A DNA stretch of 64,000 nucleotides from Semisulcospira habei (GCA_036245525.1 BTPG01000004.1:53587291-53651290), one strand, 5' to 3'. Shown: positions 29,941 to 39,980, counted from the stretch's first letter. The notes: generated from the letters alone by a model not told the origin. A program made the numbers and translations.

Positions 29941-30154
29941 TTAACCCGTTCAGCTCCAACGCCTTTCAGCAGGTGATGGATCGATCGTGATAATTCAAGG
30001 GTTGTGCCAGATTAGCTTGGCGCCTGACGGCGCCAAGCTAATCTGGCACTGCCCTTGAATTATCATGGTCGAGCTATCTCCTGGAACTGGTACATGGTGG
30101 TTAAGTAACACCTGTGAAATTTGCGAAATGCGGCCTTGGGGCTAAAGGGGTTAA
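29941..30154. mobile_element. TTAA palindromic MITE
   Basis: TTAACCCGTTCAGCTCC and GGGGCTAAAGGGGTTAA ends. The dyad about GCGCCTGACGGCGC extends some 50 bp each side. Confidence 0.88.
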
Positions 30155-30496
30155 CATCTGGACTGCTGTTGGTCAGACTGTTCAGTGGAAAAAGACGCTT
30201 AACTATGTTGAGGTTTTTTACCGTTGCCTGACCTGCTGCATCCACATACGATTTGAAAGGAATAAAATGTGACGTTTAGAAGACAACAAGTTACGTCAAA
30301 ACTGTAAGATAAACATAGTTTGTCGTTTGCGAGTGCGTTTATGGAACCACTAGACCCAAGGACAGCCTAGCATTTCATTTGCAGCATCACAGCTTCTCGT
30401 TTCCTCTCTCTCTCCCTCTTTGGTGTCTTTTATTTCATTCTTACACTTGTAATAAATATCTAATTTTCACGGCTGTTTGCCTTTGTCTGTCTGTAG

Positions 30497-30574
30497 CTTG
30501 CGGAGATGGTGAACCTACATTTTCTGAGTTTAATGGAGGCACTTCAGGAGTGCAACTCGTCCGTCCTGGCAAAG
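30497..30574 (+). CDS. unc79: unc79-like exon F (78 nt)
   Basis: 26 codons, LAEMVNLHFLSLMEALQECN then SSVLAK, phase 0, between TGTCTGTCTGTAG and GTGGGT. The donor is followed within about 35 bp by a 66-bp hairpin repeat at 30606. Confidence 0.8.
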
Positions 30575-30605
30575 GTGGGTTAACAAACCACAGCTCGTGC
30601 TTTGT

Positions 30606-30671
30606 GCAAGAGGTATAGATTCTCATGAGCCCCTGCGTGTGCAGGGGCTCATGAGAATCTATGCCTCTTGC
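30606..30671. repeat. 66-bp hairpin repeat (GCAAGAGG family)
   Basis: GCAAGAGGTATAGATTCTCA to its complement; centre GCGTGTGC. Lies 32 bp after exon F. Confidence 0.9.
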
Positions 30672-31300
30672 CTCAGGGATTGGACCAATACATTGTTCGC
30701 GTTAACCGGCAATTTACGGGCAAAAAAGACCAGTAAAGAAAGAATCAGCCAGTAGGTGATACCAATTTAAAATGAGAAATACTAATTGGGAAACCTGGCA
30801 ACACTGAATATCATTAAGGAGCCAGAATTTGAATTTACGATGAATGTGCTGTGTAAATGTGTGGGTATGTTCCCCCCCACACCTTCCATGACCATCCCTA
30901 TCATCATTTTATTTAAACTGAACATTATGCTCTCCACCCCCCCCTCCCCTTCCACACACACACACACACCATGTCCAGCTCCCCCCCCTCCACCCCCACC
31001 CCCCCTACCCACCCTCTAGGACAGACATGTAAAAAGGCCATCATGCCTACTGTCTTCATCCTTACAAAATAAAGTTTCAGTTTAATTCAGTTCTGTTCAG
31101 TTCCCCCCTTGTTCTTCTAACAAAGAAAGAAGTACATGTAAATTGTTTTCTTATCTTTGTTCATTTTTAAATAGATTTTAATCTGAAAGTTAATAAACTG
31201 TTTTGTAATTGTCCTTCATAAGCATGTTCCTTTTCTTTTCGGTTTGAATTTGGGAAGAAAATTGGCTCGGCAAATAATAGGAATAATTTGTATGTTTTTA
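30672..31300. other. Unassigned intronic sequence with C-rich tract
   Basis: C- and CA-rich low-complexity sequence at 30940-31015; an AATAAAG word near 31067. No gene was found. Confidence 0.4.
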
Positions 31301-31704
31301 AGTCCCTTCTATTTATAGAAGGGACTTTTTAGGACGGGTCGCGGTGGGGTGAATTTAATAGCATGTCCATGATGTTAAAGGCGAGCAGGCTAAACCTCTA
31401 ACATTTGAAGTAACAAGATAAAAATTACGTCATGTCTAGTTACGTTAACCTTGCTGCTGAATGTACATTTGGCGCAAGTGTATGTATGTGTGTGTGCGTA
31501 TGTATGTAAACAAGAGAATCTCCAAAATTTCTGTACACACAAGCTTGAAACTTGGCGAAACACTTTATTAAAGGGTTGGCTAAGAGAGCCTCCGAGCATA
31601 TTGTAATAGAATGTCTCATTGAAGACATAAACCACCGTTTATAAGAAGTCGGTTGACCCAGATTAGAGTCTGTATATTTTGTCATATTTACTTGAAATTT
31701 TGGA

Positions 31705-32115
31705 TATAGCTAGTTTGGAGAAAGACATTGGATGAGTTCATTAGCCTGCTTTGTATCCTTTCAAATTCTTTAGTAAAAATTAATTCTTTTCAGAAAAGAA
31801 TTAAACAGTAAAAAAACTTGACTTCTAGAGAAAGTCAGACGGTGGCGGTGACGTAAAAGAGGCAACTCCGTCACCTCGAAGACATTGACATAATACTCTA
31901 AATATGATGTAATTATCTCTAACGCACGCTCTCTCTCTCTCCCACAGACATGCGTGCATCTCCAAGATGCATAGATCCTCATGCACCCGGAGAGTGCATG
32001 AGGATCTATGTCTCTTGGAGATGTTTGGAGCGTGTGCGCATGCATGCACTAACACGCACACACACACATACACACACACACTCATCGCGCTTTCAGAAGA
32101 GTATGCAGGTGACCT
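31705..32115 (+). repeat. Left copy of a 0.4-kb direct duplication
   Basis: AGTTTGGAGAAAGACATTGG through the GCGCGCTTTCAGAAG-type end matches 32120-32318 joined to 35186-35385. The second copy is interrupted by the LINE insertion. Contains a variant hairpin at 31957-32024. Confidence 0.8.
31957..32024. repeat. Variant GCAAGAGG-family hairpin
   Basis: CATCTCCAAGATGCATAGAT pairs with ATCTATGTCTCTTGGAGATG around CACCCGGAGAGTG. Confidence 0.8.
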
Positions 32116-32318
32116 GATATAGTTTGGAGAAAGACACTGGATGAGTTCGTTAGCCAGCTTTGTACCCTTTCAACTTCTTCAGAAAAAAATTAATTCTTTT
32201 TAGAAAAAAAATTAAAACAGTAAAAAACCTTGTCTTCTGGAGAAAGTCAGACAGTGGCGGTGACGTAAAAGAATCAACTCCATCACCACGCAGACACTGA
32301 CACACTACTGTAAATATG

Positions 32319-33283
32319 TATTCCGACCAGCGGTTCAAGATGGAGGTATTATCTGTGAGGAGTGCCTGGCCATTCGCGCTTCGCAGGGGACTTTGTACCA
32401 GGTGCCTGTGGCCATACACTGCTTTCAGTGCTTCGTAGAAGCCCCTGTAGTCACCATTGTCAGCACAAAGCTGGGTCCTCTGTGCAAGTCTGGTCCACCA
32501 CTCATTCTGGAGATCTCTGAGCTTGCGCTGGAGACTGCTGCAGACGAGGCGGAAGGCAGACTTCTTCACAGGGCAGGAAGGCTGGGCTAGGTGGGCCTGA
32601 TGGGCGGCTCTTTTTTTTGCTAGGTGTTCCTGGATCTCTACATCGTTTTCGTCAAACCAGTCTTTGTTCTTCTTTCTGGCGAAACCCAAGACTTCTGCAG
32701 AGGATTTTGTAATAGCAGTTTTCAGTTGTTCCCAAAGTGTTTCAGGGGAGGAGTCTACTGGGTCCGCTGTGTCTTTGAGCCTGCGCTGTAAATCTGTCTG
32801 AAAGGCAGCTTTCACATCGTCACGCTGAAGGCTGGCAACATCAAGCTTTTTCTTGGGGGGCCCCCATTTCTTGGGTTTTGGCCTGAAGTGGAGCCTGAGT
32901 TTGCAGCGGACAAGGCGGTGGTCAGTGTGGCACTCTGCGCTGGGCATCACTCTGGTGAGGAGGACGTCACTGCGGTCCCTCTGACGCACTAGGACATAGT
33001 CGATAAGGTGCCAGTGTTTGGAGCGAGGATGCATCCAGGTGGTCTTTCGACTGTCCTTTTGCTGAAAAGTAGTGTTAGTGATGACCAGTTGCTGCTCCGC
33101 ACAGAACTCCAACAGTAGGCGGCCATTGTCATTGCAGTTCCCCACGCCATGCTTGCCGAGGACTCCTTTCCAGGCTTCAGAGTCCTGGCCCACTCTGGCG
33201 TTGAAGTCGCCAAGGATGATGACTTTGTCGTCTGCAGGGGTACTCTGTAGGAGGCTGCGCAGGGGTACTCTGTAGGAGGCCGC
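32319..33283 (-). pseudogene. LINE apurinic-type endonuclease segment, inverted
   Basis: Minus-strand reading gives an exonuclease-endonuclease-phosphatase domain starting mid-domain at SLLQSTPADDK, with GDFNARVG, a DYVLVRQRD strand and the catalytic-type block ECHTDHRLVRC. It continues through a linker to LNRWSEY, where the inversion breakpoint falls. Upstream endonuclease residues are absent (5' truncation). The reading frame continues beyond 32319 into flank by chance. Confidence 0.85.
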
Positions 33284-35155
33284 TGGTCGGAATACTTTCA
33301 GAGCCTCTTCAGCGCTGAGCGCACTGTTCAAGAAGCAGTCGTCCTACAAATCCCACACCTCCCAGTAAAGGTTGAATTGGACGAACCGCCCACCGCTGAA
33401 GAGACCCTCACAGCCATCCACCAGCTCAAGAGTGGCAAAGCAGCAGGCATTGATGGAATACCGCCAGAGATCTGGAAACATGGAGGCACAGCACTGCACA
33501 ACAAGCTCCATGACCTCTTTCTCTGCTGCTGGGAGGAAGGAACACTACCAAAAGACCTCCGTGATGCAGTCGTTATCACCCTGTACAAGAACAAAGGCGA
33601 GAAGTCTGACTGTTCCAACTATCGGGGAATTACCCTGCTGTCCATTGCTGGGAAAATCCTTGCAAGGCTGCTCCTGAATCGGCTGGTACCTGCCATCGCT
33701 GAAGACCAACTCCCAGAGGGCCAGTGTGGCTTCAGAGCAAACAGGAGCACCACCGATATGGTCTTTGTGCTGAGACAGCTACAGGAGAAGTGCCGCGAGC
33801 AGAACAAAGGGCTGTACGTAACATTTGTCGACCTAACAAAAGCGTTCGACACTGTGAGCAGGCAAGGCATGTGGCAGATCCTGGAGCGACTTGGCTGTCC
33901 CCCAAAGTTCCTCAACATGATTGTCCAGCTACACGAGGACCAGCAAGGCCAGGTCAGACTCAACAATGACCTCTCAGAACCATTCCCTATTCTCAACGGC
34001 GTAAAGCAGGGCTGCGTGCTGGCACCGACCCTCTTCACCATCTTTTTTAGCATGATGTTGAAGCAGGCCACAGTAGACCTTGATGATGACGATGCAGTGT
34101 ACATCAGGTATCGTCTCGATGGCAGCCTGTTCAACCTCAGACGACTGCAGGCCCACACGAAAACCCTAGACCAACTGATTCGTGAGCTGCTTTTTGCTGA
34201 TGATGCTGCCCTCGTTGCACACACAGAGAGAGCCCTGCAGCGCATCACGTCTTGCTTCGCAGATGCTGCCCAGCTCTTTGGACTCGAGGTCAGTCTGAAA
34301 AAGACAGAGGTCCTCCATCAGCCGGCACCCAAGACAGTGTATCGCCCTCCTCACATCACCATTGGCGAGTCTGATCTAAAGTCAGTGCACCAGTTTACTT
34401 ACCTTGGCTGCATTATCACGTCGGACGCCAAGCTGGACAAGGAGCTTGACAGCAGGCTGGCAAAAGCGAACAGCGCTTTCGGGCGACTTTTCAAGCGGGT
34501 GTGGCACAATCAACAGCTGAAAACAGGCACCAAGATCAGCGTGTACAGAGCTGTGGTCCTCACCACCCTGCTGTATGGTTCCGAGTCCTGGGCCCTCTAC
34601 CGCAGCCAACTACGACTCCTCGAACGCTTCCACCAGCGCTGCCTGCGTACCATCCTGGGCATTCACTGGAGTGACTATGTCACCAACGTCGAGGTCCTTG
34701 AACAGGCTGAAACTGTGAGCATCGAGGCTTTGCTGCTGCGGACACAGCTCCGCTGGGCGGGGCATGTCTCCAGGATGGAGGATCATCGCCTACCAAAGAT
34801 CACCCTGTTCGGCGAGCTTGCTACTGGACACCGTGACAGAGGGGCACCAAAGAAGAGATACAAAGACTGTCTCAAGAAGTCACTTAGTGCCTGCCAAATC
34901 GACCACCACCAGTGGTCTTCGCTTGCTGCGGACCGTGACACCTGGCGCTCCACCATTTACAAGGCAGCTGTCTCCTTTGAGGACTCTCACAGAGCTAGCC
35001 TTAAGGACAAGCGGCTCAGGAGAAAAAACAGAGATGCCGCAGCTCAGAACCCCGGCCATACCTTCCCCTGCAGCCACTGCGGTCGAACCTGCCTGTCTCG
35101 GATTGGCCTCCGCAGCCACGAACAAGCCTGCAGACGTCGTGGGCAACTCCTATAA
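33284..35155 (+). CDS. LINE reverse transcriptase with C-terminal C2H2 motif
   Basis: Open from the inversion breakpoint to the stop at 35153-35155; the first ATG-initiated frame begins at 33377 (592 residues). Motifs: GIDGIPPEIW, YRGITLLSI, GFRANRSTTD, FVDLTKAFDTV, GVKQGCVLAPTLF and the catalytic FADD (residues 273-276 from 33377). A thumb region (YLGCIITSD) and a terminal C2H2 motif (CSHCGRTC ... LRSHEQAC) follow. Without an in-frame endonuclease this copy should not mobilise itself. The frame is undamaged, so insertion is probably recent. Confidence 0.88.
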   Translation, partial: WSEYFQSLFSAERTVQEAVVLQIPHLPVKVELDEPPTAEETLTAIHQLKSGKAAGIDGIPPEIWKHGGTALHNKLHDLFLCCWEEGTLPKDLRDAVVITLYKNKGEKSDCSNYRGITLLSIAGKILARLLLNRLVPAIAEDQLPEGQCGFRANRSTTDMVFVLRQLQEKCREQNKGLYVTFVDLTKAFDTVSRQGMWQILERLGCPPKFLNMIVQLHEDQQGQVRLNNDLSEPFPILNGVKQGCVLAPTLFTIFFSMMLKQATVDLDDDDAVYIRYRLDGSLFNLRRLQAHTKTLDQLIRELLFADDAALVAHTERALQRITSCFADAAQLFGLEVSLKKTEVLHQPAPKTVYRPPHITIGESDLKSVHQFTYLGCIITSDAKLDKELDSRLAKANSAFGRLFKRVWHNQQLKTGTKISVYRAVVLTTLLYGSESWALYRSQLRLLERFHQRCLRTILGIHWSDYVTNVEVLEQAETVSIEALLLRTQLRWAGHVSRMEDHRLPKITLFGELATGHRDRGAPKKRYKDCLKKSLSACQIDHHQWSSLAADRDTWRSTIYKAAVSFEDSHRASLKDKRLRRKNRDAAAQNPGHTFPCSHCGRTCLSRIGLRSHEQACRRRGQLL

Positions 35156-35250
35156 AATCTTCGTTCGCGAAGTCAAGCCAAGAGACTGTAAATATGACAC
35201 AAATCTCTCTCTCGCGCGCGCTCTCTCTCTCTCACACACAAACATGCGCG

Positions 35251-35316
35251 CATCTCCTGGAGGCATAGATCGTTATGCGCCATGTGGCACATGAGGATCC
35301 ATGCCTCTTGGAGCTG
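35251..35316. repeat. Variant GCAAGAGG-family hairpin
   Basis: CATCTCCTGGAGGCATAGAT to GGATCCATGCCTCTTGGAG, imperfect. It is the counterpart of 31957-32024 in the second copy of the duplication. Confidence 0.75.
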
Positions 35317-35793
35317 TTTTGAGCACGTGCGCACTAACGCGCACACTACATCAACGAGCTTTCAGAAGGGCATGCGACTTGTGTACTTAGTATATTATGT
35401 AGCTAGGTAAAGTCAACCTGCTTTCACACAAATTATAGGAAGACTGAAAATGTACCATAAAATTCTTGTTTTGTCACCAAATTTTACTCAAGCCTATGAA
35501 GCAAAAGTGATATTCATATCATGTAAAATATAAAATTATGTAAAAACTAAAACTTGCGTCACGACAAATGACGTTTGACAAACCAATGACGCGCATGTCC
35601 TGCACCACTTATAGAGCTCACTGATGCATTGACAGATCCGAGAAACTTTTTAAATAGGAAATATTTCAACATCAGAATCAGGTCAAAGACAAATGTTAGA
35701 GAACCTTGACAGCGAGGACAGCTCTCGTATAGAAGGGACTTTGTGGGTTATGGTTCATCCCATCTTGTTTTTTGGGTTTTTTTTTGCTTGCAG

Positions 35794-35838
35794 CTGTGCC
35801 CAATGTGGACTTCCATCCTGTACTCCTATCATGCACAG
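35794..35838 (+). CDS. unc79: unc79-like exon G (45-nt microexon)
   Basis: 15 codons, LCPMWTSILYSYHAQ, phase 0, after TTTTTTTTTGCTTGCAG and before GTAAGT. It lies between an RTE/I-like LINE insertion upstream and a LINE 3' fragment downstream. Confidence 0.8.
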
Positions 35839-35959
35839 GTAAGTACGTTGTGTGTGTGCGTCATGCTTCTAGGCCTTGTTGCTGATTTTATTTTGTCCTA
35901 TTTAACCCCGAAATCCACAAATTTGGAGGTGTCGCCTGTCAGCTATGTTCAATTTATTT

Positions 35960-36173
35960 GTCCTTCCAGTCCGCCCTCAAAACTCACCTCTTCCAACAGT
36001 TCTAGCACTATATCACCACACTCCCCACCCCAAGTCGACTGTCGTAATGCATTTCACTTTTTGTGGTACGCGAGCCGTTGTCTAAGCCTGCGCATGCGTG
36101 CGTGAGTTGTGAGTGCGCGCTTAGAGTTATAATTATTATAAGATAAGCGCATTATAAATACCGTAATTATTAT
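35960..36173 (+). mobile_element. CR1/L2-type LINE 3' fragment
   Basis: About 210 bp matching the end of the LINE at 43880-44096: TCCGCCCTCAAAAC, GCATGCGTGCGTGAGTTGTG and the tail GCATTATAAATACCGTAATT. Lies between exons G and H. Confidence 0.85.
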
Positions 36174-36322
36174 TTAATTTGCATGAAATGGATCAACCAT
36201 GATCATTGAAGGGTAGTGGCAGATTAGCTTGATGCCGTCAGGTGCCAAGCATCTGCCACTACCCTTGAATGATCATGGTCGATCCATCTCCTACTAAAGC
36301 GTGCTGGGGCTAAGTGGATTAA
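36174..36322. mobile_element. TTAA palindromic MITE, left-truncated
   Basis: Dyad GATCATTGAAGGGTAGTGGC to complement around GCCGTCAGGTGCC. Right end GGGGCTAAGTGGATTAA. Confidence 0.75.
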
Positions 36323-36454
36323 TTTGCAAATGCTCCAAGATGTATTCGTAGGTTTGTTTTTTGTGTGGTTTTGATTGCACACAGATTCGATTTTATTTCA
36401 AGCGCATTTGATCTCATACTCATAGTTTGTCTCATTCCATTTTGCTCCATTCAG

Positions 36455-36634
36455 CTGCCAGGCCACCTGCAGGTCCGCATGCAGGCCGTCCAGAACTGGG
36501 AACCGCCCCACCCCACCAAAGACCACACCTCGTTCAACTCCTACATTCTGCTCACCTGGCTCAAACGCATCCAGTTCAAGCTGGGCCAGATCGAGGTCCA
36601 GTCCTCCGCGGCCACGCAGATCTACGTTGTCTAA
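36455..36634 (+). CDS. unc79: unc79-like terminal exon H
   Basis: A 180-nt exon after CCATTCAG, encoding LPGHLQVRMQAVQNWEPP through QSSAATQIYVV and TAA. The tail (W-L-K-R-I-Q-F-K-x-G-Q-I-E-x-Q-S-S-x-x-T-Q) is what I recognise as the UNC79 C-terminal signature. A perfect 66-bp hairpin repeat lies 47 bp after the stop and would be in the 3' untranslated region. Confidence 0.85.
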   Translation: MPGHLQVRMQAVQNWEPPHPTKDHTSFNSYILLTWLKRIQFKLGQIEVQSSAATQIYVV

Positions 36635-36681
36635 GGCTCTGGACCCTCCACTCCCGAGGAAAGGTTCAGGCCAACCCCGAT

Positions 36682-36747
36682 GCAAGAGGCATAGATCCTC
36701 ATGAGCCCCCGCAGTTGCGGGGGCTCATGAGGATCTATGCCTCTTGC
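36682..36747. repeat. Perfect 66-bp hairpin repeat
   Basis: Two 32-nt arms (GCAAGAGGCATAGATCCTCA ...) pair without mismatch around a GT centre. It sits in the presumed unc79 3' untranslated region, where the RNA could form a very stable stem. Confidence 0.95.
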
Positions 36748-36831
36748 TGAAACCTAGTTCAGTGCTGGTAGCTCAAAGCACAAGGAGGTTGCGATGCAGT
36801 TGTCTGCTGCAGTATGGCAAACACCAACAGT

Positions 36832-36899
36832 TTGCAAGACACAGACCCTCATCAGCCCCTGCACTTGGCGGCAGCGCATGGAGGTCTATGTCTCTTGCT
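36832..36899. repeat. Degenerate GCAAGAGG-family hairpin
   Basis: GCAAGACACAGACCCTCATC with right arm GGAGGTCTATGTCTCTTGC; the centre is decayed. Confidence 0.75.
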
Positions 36900-37102
36900 A
36901 GTAGTGTTATGTATACCCATGTTCCTGAAGCTGAGGTCAGTCTGTGATGGTTCGCGAATTAAGTTCGGAGGGTTTACAAAGTTAGTTCATGGCCACTGGC
37001 AGCGAAGGAATTAAAATGTTGTCACACGCTCTTTGAGATTCCCGGGACAGTTTCCTATGGTTCCCGTGATCTTGCTGCCATCCAAATATTTCTTTAACCC
37101 TC

Positions 37103-37344
37103 TTAACCCCATGACCCTATTACCAACATTTTGGAGGCGTTGTCCAACGACTATGTACCAGTTGTAGTCGATGGATTGATCATGGCCATATAACAGTAGT
37201 CGATGGATTGATCATGGCCATATAATTCAAGGGTAACGCCAGATGAACTTGGCGCCTTCAGGCGCCAAGCTCTTCTGGCGCTACCCTTGAATTATCATGA
37301 TCAGTCCATCTCCTGCTGCAGGGCATTGGGCCTAAATGGGTTAA
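37103..37344. mobile_element. TTAA palindromic MITE with internal duplication
   Basis: TTAACCCCATGACCC and GGGCCTAAATGGGTTAA ends. A 31-bp segment containing GTCGATGGATTGATCATGGC is duplicated in the left arm. Dyad centre GGCGCCTTCAGGCGCC. Confidence 0.82.
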
Positions 37345-37827
37345 TATGATTTATCAGCGGTAACAAATCAAAGGAGACTTCCAGTGTGAGCGTTGGTTGG
37401 ACCAGTTTTGTTTCCTTAGTTTCAAGTCTGGCGAGGACGTATATCTGCATGAAGTTTTGTATGCTTTAATGCTTTCATTGTGTTAACTATATAAAATAGT
37501 TTGTTGTGGGTGTGTATCAATTTGTGATTGTGAAGTGCAAGTTTAGTGTTGTCACTTTGTTTCTGAAATACGCGTTTGTTTCTTGTTATTTCACTCGTTG
37601 ACTGCTACTTACAATACCCCTCTGTGGAAAAGCTGCGTAGTTAAGTGTCTTTTCCACTGAGCAGTATCGTCATTAACTGTCAAGAGTTTCATCGCTGCTG
37701 AGAAGTCATCTCAATACATTGCTAAATTATTACTGTTGTTACGTTGTACCCTATTCAGAGTGCAATTCATTTTCCTTTTCATAGAAGTTTATGATGTTAG
37801 ACAAAGTATTGAATGAAATGTTGGACA
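37345..37827. other. Unassigned sequence downstream of unc79
   Basis: AT-rich. Around 37600-37690 two TTTTCCAC/GTGGAAAA words form a weak dyad with CAGTATCGTCATTAA. Nothing coding. Confidence 0.4.
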
Positions 37828-38009
37828 TTCAGCCCCGGCACATGCTAGTTCAAGGGTGGTGCCAGAATAGCTTGGCGCCCATAGGCGCCAAGCTATTCTG
37901 ACACCACCCTTGAACCGTCATGTTTGATCTGTCTCCTAAATCATCATAATAGTCTTTAGAGGACAACCCCAAAATTTGGGAATTTCGACTTTGGGGCACA
38001 ATGGGTTAA
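37828..38009. mobile_element. TTAA palindromic MITE, left-truncated
   Basis: Dyad GTTCAAGGGTGGTGCCAGAA about GCGCCCATAGGCGC. Right end TTGGGGCACAATGGGTTAA. Confidence 0.8.
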
Positions 38010-38225
38010 TCTGTGAATAGCCACGCATGTTGGTCTGTGATTTCAGACCATATGCCTCCGAGCCAGACCTACAGTCCTAGGGGCTTGTTGTAACTGCTGT
38101 TGAAAGTACAATGCTCATTTTATGAACCATTCGACTGTGATCGTTATCCAGAGCTGAAGATGATCTGACATGCGAAGCTGTTGAAGTCGTGGCCGTTCAG
38201 AGTGAGGTGGCTCCGCCTGTTATTA

Positions 38226-38433
38226 TTTACCTCATTTAGCTCCTAAACACCATCGCAAGATAACTGATTGACCGTGGTAGTTTAAGGGTGATGCCAGAAT
38301 AGCTTGGTGCCTATGGGCACCAAGCCATTCTGGCACCACCCTTGAACGATCACAGCCGATCCATCTCCTAGATTGTAATGCGAATGACAACTCCAAAATT
38401 TTGAGATTTTGATATTAGGGCACAATAAGTTAA
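38226..38433. mobile_element. TTAA palindromic MITE
   Basis: Same family as 37828-38009. Dyad centre GGTGCCTATGGGCACC; right end GGGCACAATAAGTTAA. Confidence 0.78.
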
Positions 38434-38500
38434 CCCTTTGATTGGTACTGATGATACTGTTGGGAAGAAAAGACATAGTTGTCTGCTGATGATACTGTTT

Positions 38501-39000
38501 NNNNNNNNNNNNNNNNNNNNNNNNNNNNNNNNNNNNNNNNNNNNNNNNNNNNNNNNNNNNNNNNNNNNNNNNNNNNNNNNNNNNNNNNNNNNNNNNNNNN
38601 NNNNNNNNNNNNNNNNNNNNNNNNNNNNNNNNNNNNNNNNNNNNNNNNNNNNNNNNNNNNNNNNNNNNNNNNNNNNNNNNNNNNNNNNNNNNNNNNNNNN
38701 NNNNNNNNNNNNNNNNNNNNNNNNNNNNNNNNNNNNNNNNNNNNNNNNNNNNNNNNNNNNNNNNNNNNNNNNNNNNNNNNNNNNNNNNNNNNNNNNNNNN
38801 NNNNNNNNNNNNNNNNNNNNNNNNNNNNNNNNNNNNNNNNNNNNNNNNNNNNNNNNNNNNNNNNNNNNNNNNNNNNNNNNNNNNNNNNNNNNNNNNNNNN
38901 NNNNNNNNNNNNNNNNNNNNNNNNNNNNNNNNNNNNNNNNNNNNNNNNNNNNNNNNNNNNNNNNNNNNNNNNNNNNNNNNNNNNNNNNNNNNNNNNNNNN
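38501..39000. other. Assembly gap (500 N)
   Basis: Exactly 500 N. The sequence just left of it repeats TGATGATACTGTT, so a tandem repeat may have caused the break. Confidence 0.98.
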
Positions 39001-39507
39001 AGGTGTGTGGTACACTTAACAATAACAGACGCCGCTAATTCACACCTGCAGAGCAACAAGAAATACCATCTTCATATCCAGTGTGCTTTCTTATCCGGTG
39101 TTGGAAGACTTTATGAGTAATGACAGGAACGATAATCCTAGGATGACTGTCATGGAACATGAGCCAATGAAAATGAGGAACAAGAAGAAGAGAAAGGAAC
39201 AGATTGTCTAAGATATGTATTCTATGGGACGTCTGTTGACCGGACAATAATAAGCTGTCGTATAATTTTATGTAGGTTTTGGTACAACTGATCTGTTCAT
39301 CGACCAACTAGCCTATTACTGTCCCTGATATAATATTGAATAACTGGGAAGAATCAAGATGTTAGGTTTCTTTAGGGTCAAAGTATGAATTCAGGCAAGG
39401 GACAACCTCTCAAATAAAAGGACCGTTTCGTTAATACCTTGCATACATACATCGCAATTAATCGTGATACAATCAACACCACGCCTTTACTTTTACAACC
39501 AACCCAG
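39001..39507. other. Unassigned sequence
   Basis: No domain, splice pattern or clear repeat was recognised. Confidence 0.4.
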
Positions 39508-39607
39508 TGCAAAGGCCATCGAACCGACGTCGGCCGCCGTTGGCCCACGCACGGCCGTGCGTGGGCCAACGGCGGGCGACGTCGGCCCGATAGCGTTTTG
39601 CGCATCG
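39508..39607. repeat. GC-rich palindrome (GGGCCGACGTCGG family)
   Basis: GCCGCCGTTGGCCCACGCAC pairs with GTGCGTGGGCCAACGGCGGG; flanked by TTTTGCGCA. Other copies: 39914-39980, 40829-40882, 45453-45543, 48005-48108 and 61633-61738. Confidence 0.85.
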
Positions 39608-39913
39608 GGAAATAGCTGAATTTTACAATTGCACAATCGCCGGCTGCTTGTCCCTATTTAATATCGTGGGGAAAAAAATCGGCTGTCGTAGTTGAAGGGC
39701 AGTGCCTATTTATTGAACTCATACGAGACATGCCGCATCAGGATACGCATCGAAAAGCCGCGTATCCGGACGCGACACATCTCGAATGTGTTAAATTGGT
39801 GCCTCACCGGCAACCGGAAGGCTATTACGGTATAGCGTCGCAAGAAGCAGGGATTCGTTTCGTTATGAAGTATCTCTGCTAGGAGTAAAAAGGTCAACTC
39901 CCCAGTCAGCAAT

Positions 39914-39980
39914 GGGTGTCGGGCCGACGTTAGCCGCCGTTGGCCCGCGCGGGTCGTCAACGGTCCATGTCAGCCCGATG
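39914..39980. repeat. GC-rich palindrome, decayed copy
   Basis: GTCGGGCCGACGTTAGCCGC to ATGTCAGCCCGATGAAG; arms partly deleted. Confidence 0.7.

Larger units (their letters stand above)
32308..35196 (+). mobile_element. RTE/I-like LINE with inverted 5' half and target duplication
   Basis: The insertion occupies 32319-35185 and is flanked by the 11-bp duplication CTGTAAATATG (32308-32318 and 35186-35196). The 3' part (33284-35185) is plus strand and encodes reverse transcriptase. The 5' part (32319-33283) is inverted and encodes the endonuclease. The words CTGGTCGGAATA occur at both breakpoints. This matches the outcome of twin priming. The 3' untranslated region is only about 30 bp. Clade (RTE, Nimb/Ingi or related) is uncertain. 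Confidence 0.88.
11970..36634 (+). other. unc79: unc79-like gene, 3' portion (eight exons)
   Basis: Exons: 11970-12149, 16750-16925, 18792-18981, 20135-20185, 21949-22089, 30497-30574, 35794-35838, 36455-36634. Spliced length is 1041 nt, giving 346 residues and a stop. All introns have GT/AG ends and all phases match. The product resembles the C-terminus of UNC79, a very large helical-repeat protein that with UNC80 holds and stabilises the NALCN sodium-leak channel at neuronal membranes. That assignment rests on recognition of family wording such as PKEFIDCIGHIRLLSWLLIG and the terminal QSSAATQ, not on a search. Upstream exons lie left of the window or in the gap. A 3' untranslated region follows 36634; a possible ATTAAA signal is at 37010. 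Confidence 0.75.

Noticed and set aside
32150..32318. C-terminal extension of the inverted LINE endonuclease frame
   Set aside because: The sequence left of 32319 is flanking DNA that matches 31705-31920, so these codons are not part of the LINE.
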